A stretch of 64,000 nt of DNA from CAXXOK01 sp963664595 (GTDB taxonomy: Bacteria > Bacillota > Clostridia > Christensenellales > Aristaeellaceae): positions 143,524 to 207,523 of the forward strand of contig CAXXOK010000006.1 of the NCBI GenBank assembly GCA_963664595.2, in the 5' to 3' direction. Under the pieces are notes generated by a model that saw only the letters and a list, made by a program, of their open reading frames with translations, was not told where the DNA came from and did no database searches. How positions within the stretch are numbered: the stretch's first letter is position 1; every line of letters begins with the position of its first letter. Below are positions 62,540-64,000 of this stretch, one piece after another. The translations under genes were made by a program, and so were the position numbers.

Positions 62540-63593
62540 ATGCCTGATTTTTCCGTGATCACCCGTATACGCCGGACCGTGGACGCAGCCGTGGGACCGG
62601 TTTGTGGATGGAGGATTCCCAAAACGGCACGTTTCTGCAAACGCGCCGGTTTTTAGGCTATCACCCCGCCGGATCGCTTTCAGGATTCGTCTCTGATCTG
62701 ATCGTGCGGGAAAACGGGGAAGATCTTGGCCGTCGTTCCCGCCGCCCGTACTGCAAAACAGAGGGAGAGGCGCGCTTCTCAAGTTCCCATCCCGGCAGCC
62801 ACGTTCGGCGGGCCTTGTGCTTCTCCAAGGGCAAATCATGCAGGCGGAGAACAGGCTGCTTGCCATCATCGACGCGCTGGACGCGTATGTGCCGACGCAC
62901 GATGCGCCGTGTGCGAGCTGAAGATCACGCCGCAATTGTTCGCAACCGTGAGCCCACGGCGCTGCTGGAGTACGCGCTGTTCAACCGCGGGTACAGCGCA
63001 GGAGACGGAGATCGCATGCTGCCTTCCGCTTAACCGGCGCGGCGATTGAGAGACTATCGCACGGGGTACTCCTCCACCAAAAGCGCTATGAGGTGAAGCC
63101 GCTGCGAACGCCGAAGGGCTGGACGTCGAGGATGCTTACCACGCGAGGACGAGCTGGCCGCGTTTTATGAGCTGCTGCTGGCCTGAATCTGCGCAAGTTC
63201 GACGCCGAACCCTGTCCATACGCTTCCGGAGCTGCGAGGATTTCCTGACGTTTCACCGCCTGCAAAACGAGGTGCGCATGCTGGGCGTGTTCGGTTCTTC
63301 CGGCGACGATGGTCGGCAGGCGCGTTCCTGTTTCTGGTTCACGCAAACGAACACGCTGCATACGCAGTATTTGGCCGACCGATACGCAGCATCCACGGCG
63401 TACGCCCCCTCCGCGTATTCTATATGACAGCCGTAATCCGCGCGGGCCTCGACCATGGACGCGGCAAATGGATATTTCCTTTGGCACCTCCACGTTTGAG
63501 CACGGGCATGTGCTCAACGAGGGCCTGATCCAGAACAAGGAAGGGTTCGGCTGCTCGCATACGCTCAACCGGCTGTTTACCAAACAGTACTGA
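62540..63593 (+). pseudogene. FemAB/GNAT-like acyltransferase, multiply frameshifted
   Basis: Scattered frames give MPDFSVIT, NGTFLQTRRFLGYHPA, ALLEYALFNRGYSAGD, LRGFPDVSPPAKRGAHAGRVRF in the shifted middle, CFWFTQTNTLHTQYLADRYAAS and the end SFGTSTFEHGHVLNEGLIQNKEGFGCSHTLNRLF. These match GNAT/FemAB-like proteins found in sugar-modification clusters. At least five frame changes are needed to join them. By position it would acylate the amino-sugar made by its neighbours. Confidence 0.7.
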
Positions 63594-63612
63594 CCATAAA
63601 GGAGAACAAGCT

Positions 63613-64000
63613 ATGGCGTTGGAAACGGTGCATATGCTGGAGTTTCCCCAGCACGGCGACGAGCGCGGCCATCTGGTGGTGATCGAAGGGGCGGGCGACA
63701 TCCCCTTTGCCATTCAGCGCGTGTTTTATATGTACGGCTCCGATCCCGAAGTGATGCGCGGGCAGCACGCCAACCGTAAAACGGATTTTGTGCTGATCAA
63801 CGTATCCGGGCGCAGCAAGGTGAAGGTGCTCGACGGGCTGGGCAACGAGGTGACCTTTTCGCTCAACCGGCCGCACACGGGCATTTACATACCGCGCATG
63901 GTATGGAAGGAAATGTACGATTTCTCCGAGGATTCCGTGCTGCTGGTGCTGGCCAGCGAGCATTATGATTCCCGGGAATACATCCGCTCCTATGATGATT
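63613..64000 (+). CDS. WxcM/FdtA-type cupin, dTDP-sugar 3,4-ketoisomerase (partial)
   Basis: The last gene runs off the window after 129 residues without a stop. It starts MALETVHMLEFPQHGDERGHLVVIEG and continues with the cupin pattern VFYMYGSDPEVMRGQHANRKTDFVLINVSGRSKVKVLDG and IYIPRMVWKEMYDFS, typical of FdtA/QdtA enzymes that isomerise dTDP-4-keto-6-deoxyglucose. AAGGAGAA precedes the ATG. Its frame is intact, unlike the two genes before it. The three together resemble an Fdt pathway for a 3-acylamino-3,6-dideoxyhexose. Confidence 0.87.
   Translation, partial: MALETVHMLEFPQHGDERGHLVVIEGAGDIPFAIQRVFYMYGSDPEVMRGQHANRKTDFVLINVSGRSKVKVLDGLGNEVTFSLNRPHTGIYIPRMVWKEMYDFSEDSVLLVLASEHYDSREYIRSYDD

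Noticed and set aside
1..64000. CRISPR array, rRNA operon or prophage structural genes
   Set aside because: No regularly spaced repeats, rRNA sequence or phage head, tail or lysis genes were seen.

Overview
The window looks like a chromosomal segment of an anaerobic, moderately GC-rich Firmicute of the class Clostridia. The evidence is strong AGGAGG ribosome-binding sites, TTGACA-N17-TATAAT type promoters, a Mn riboswitch, Trep_Strep-type ECF transporters, DtxR-family regulators and no aerobic respiratory genes. I cannot name the species. Several genes carry single-base frameshifts, some at homopolymers, so part of the apparent pseudogenisation may be sequence error.

Left part (1-22.4 kb). 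A decayed IS5-type transposase end is followed by a leftward Fe3+-type ABC importer operon (974-4662). Divergent from it is a methyltransferase plus Opp/Nik-type importer operon (5054-11077). Next come a Cys-rich protein and LysR regulator, two B12-independent methionine synthase-type genes, a MarR/flavodoxin-ferredoxin pair, a Mn-riboswitch-controlled mntP, and a metal-related operon (small Cys protein, SH3 protein, His-rich permease, TIGR03943 protein).

Centre (22.5-47.7 kb). This is a dense metal-acquisition island: three class I methyltransferases (a fourth is at 5054), an SRPBCC protein, three pairs of fused membrane/ATPase ABC half-transporters, two complete ECF modules (S, T and a tandem ATPase), two TetR regulators, one AraC regulator, two DtxR-family regulators, a MATE transporter and two broken heavy-metal-associated (HMA) domain genes. 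The island and the fbp/opp pair share an 18-bp palindrome, GGTTAG-N6-CTAACC, found twelve times in this window. Most copies lie just downstream of or next to a recognisable promoter. I read this as one iron- (or Mn-) responsive regulon under a DtxR-type repressor. The likely cargo is haem or a ferric chelate made by other organisms, because no siderophore synthase is present. The island ends at an amber-interrupted tyrosine recombinase, a tRNA-like sequence and a tRNA-Ser.

Right part (49-64 kb). This holds an aldo/keto reductase, a frameshifted peptidoglycan-binding protein, queH, a DODA-type dioxygenase, an inverted-repeat element, two small membrane proteins, an amino-acid kinase, large membrane proteins of cell-surface polysaccharide type, a second MATE transporter and a GtrA-like protein. 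It finishes with a dTDP-amino-sugar set (DegT-type aminotransferase, FemAB/GNAT-like acyltransferase, WxcM-type ketoisomerase) in which the first two genes are riddled with frameshifts.
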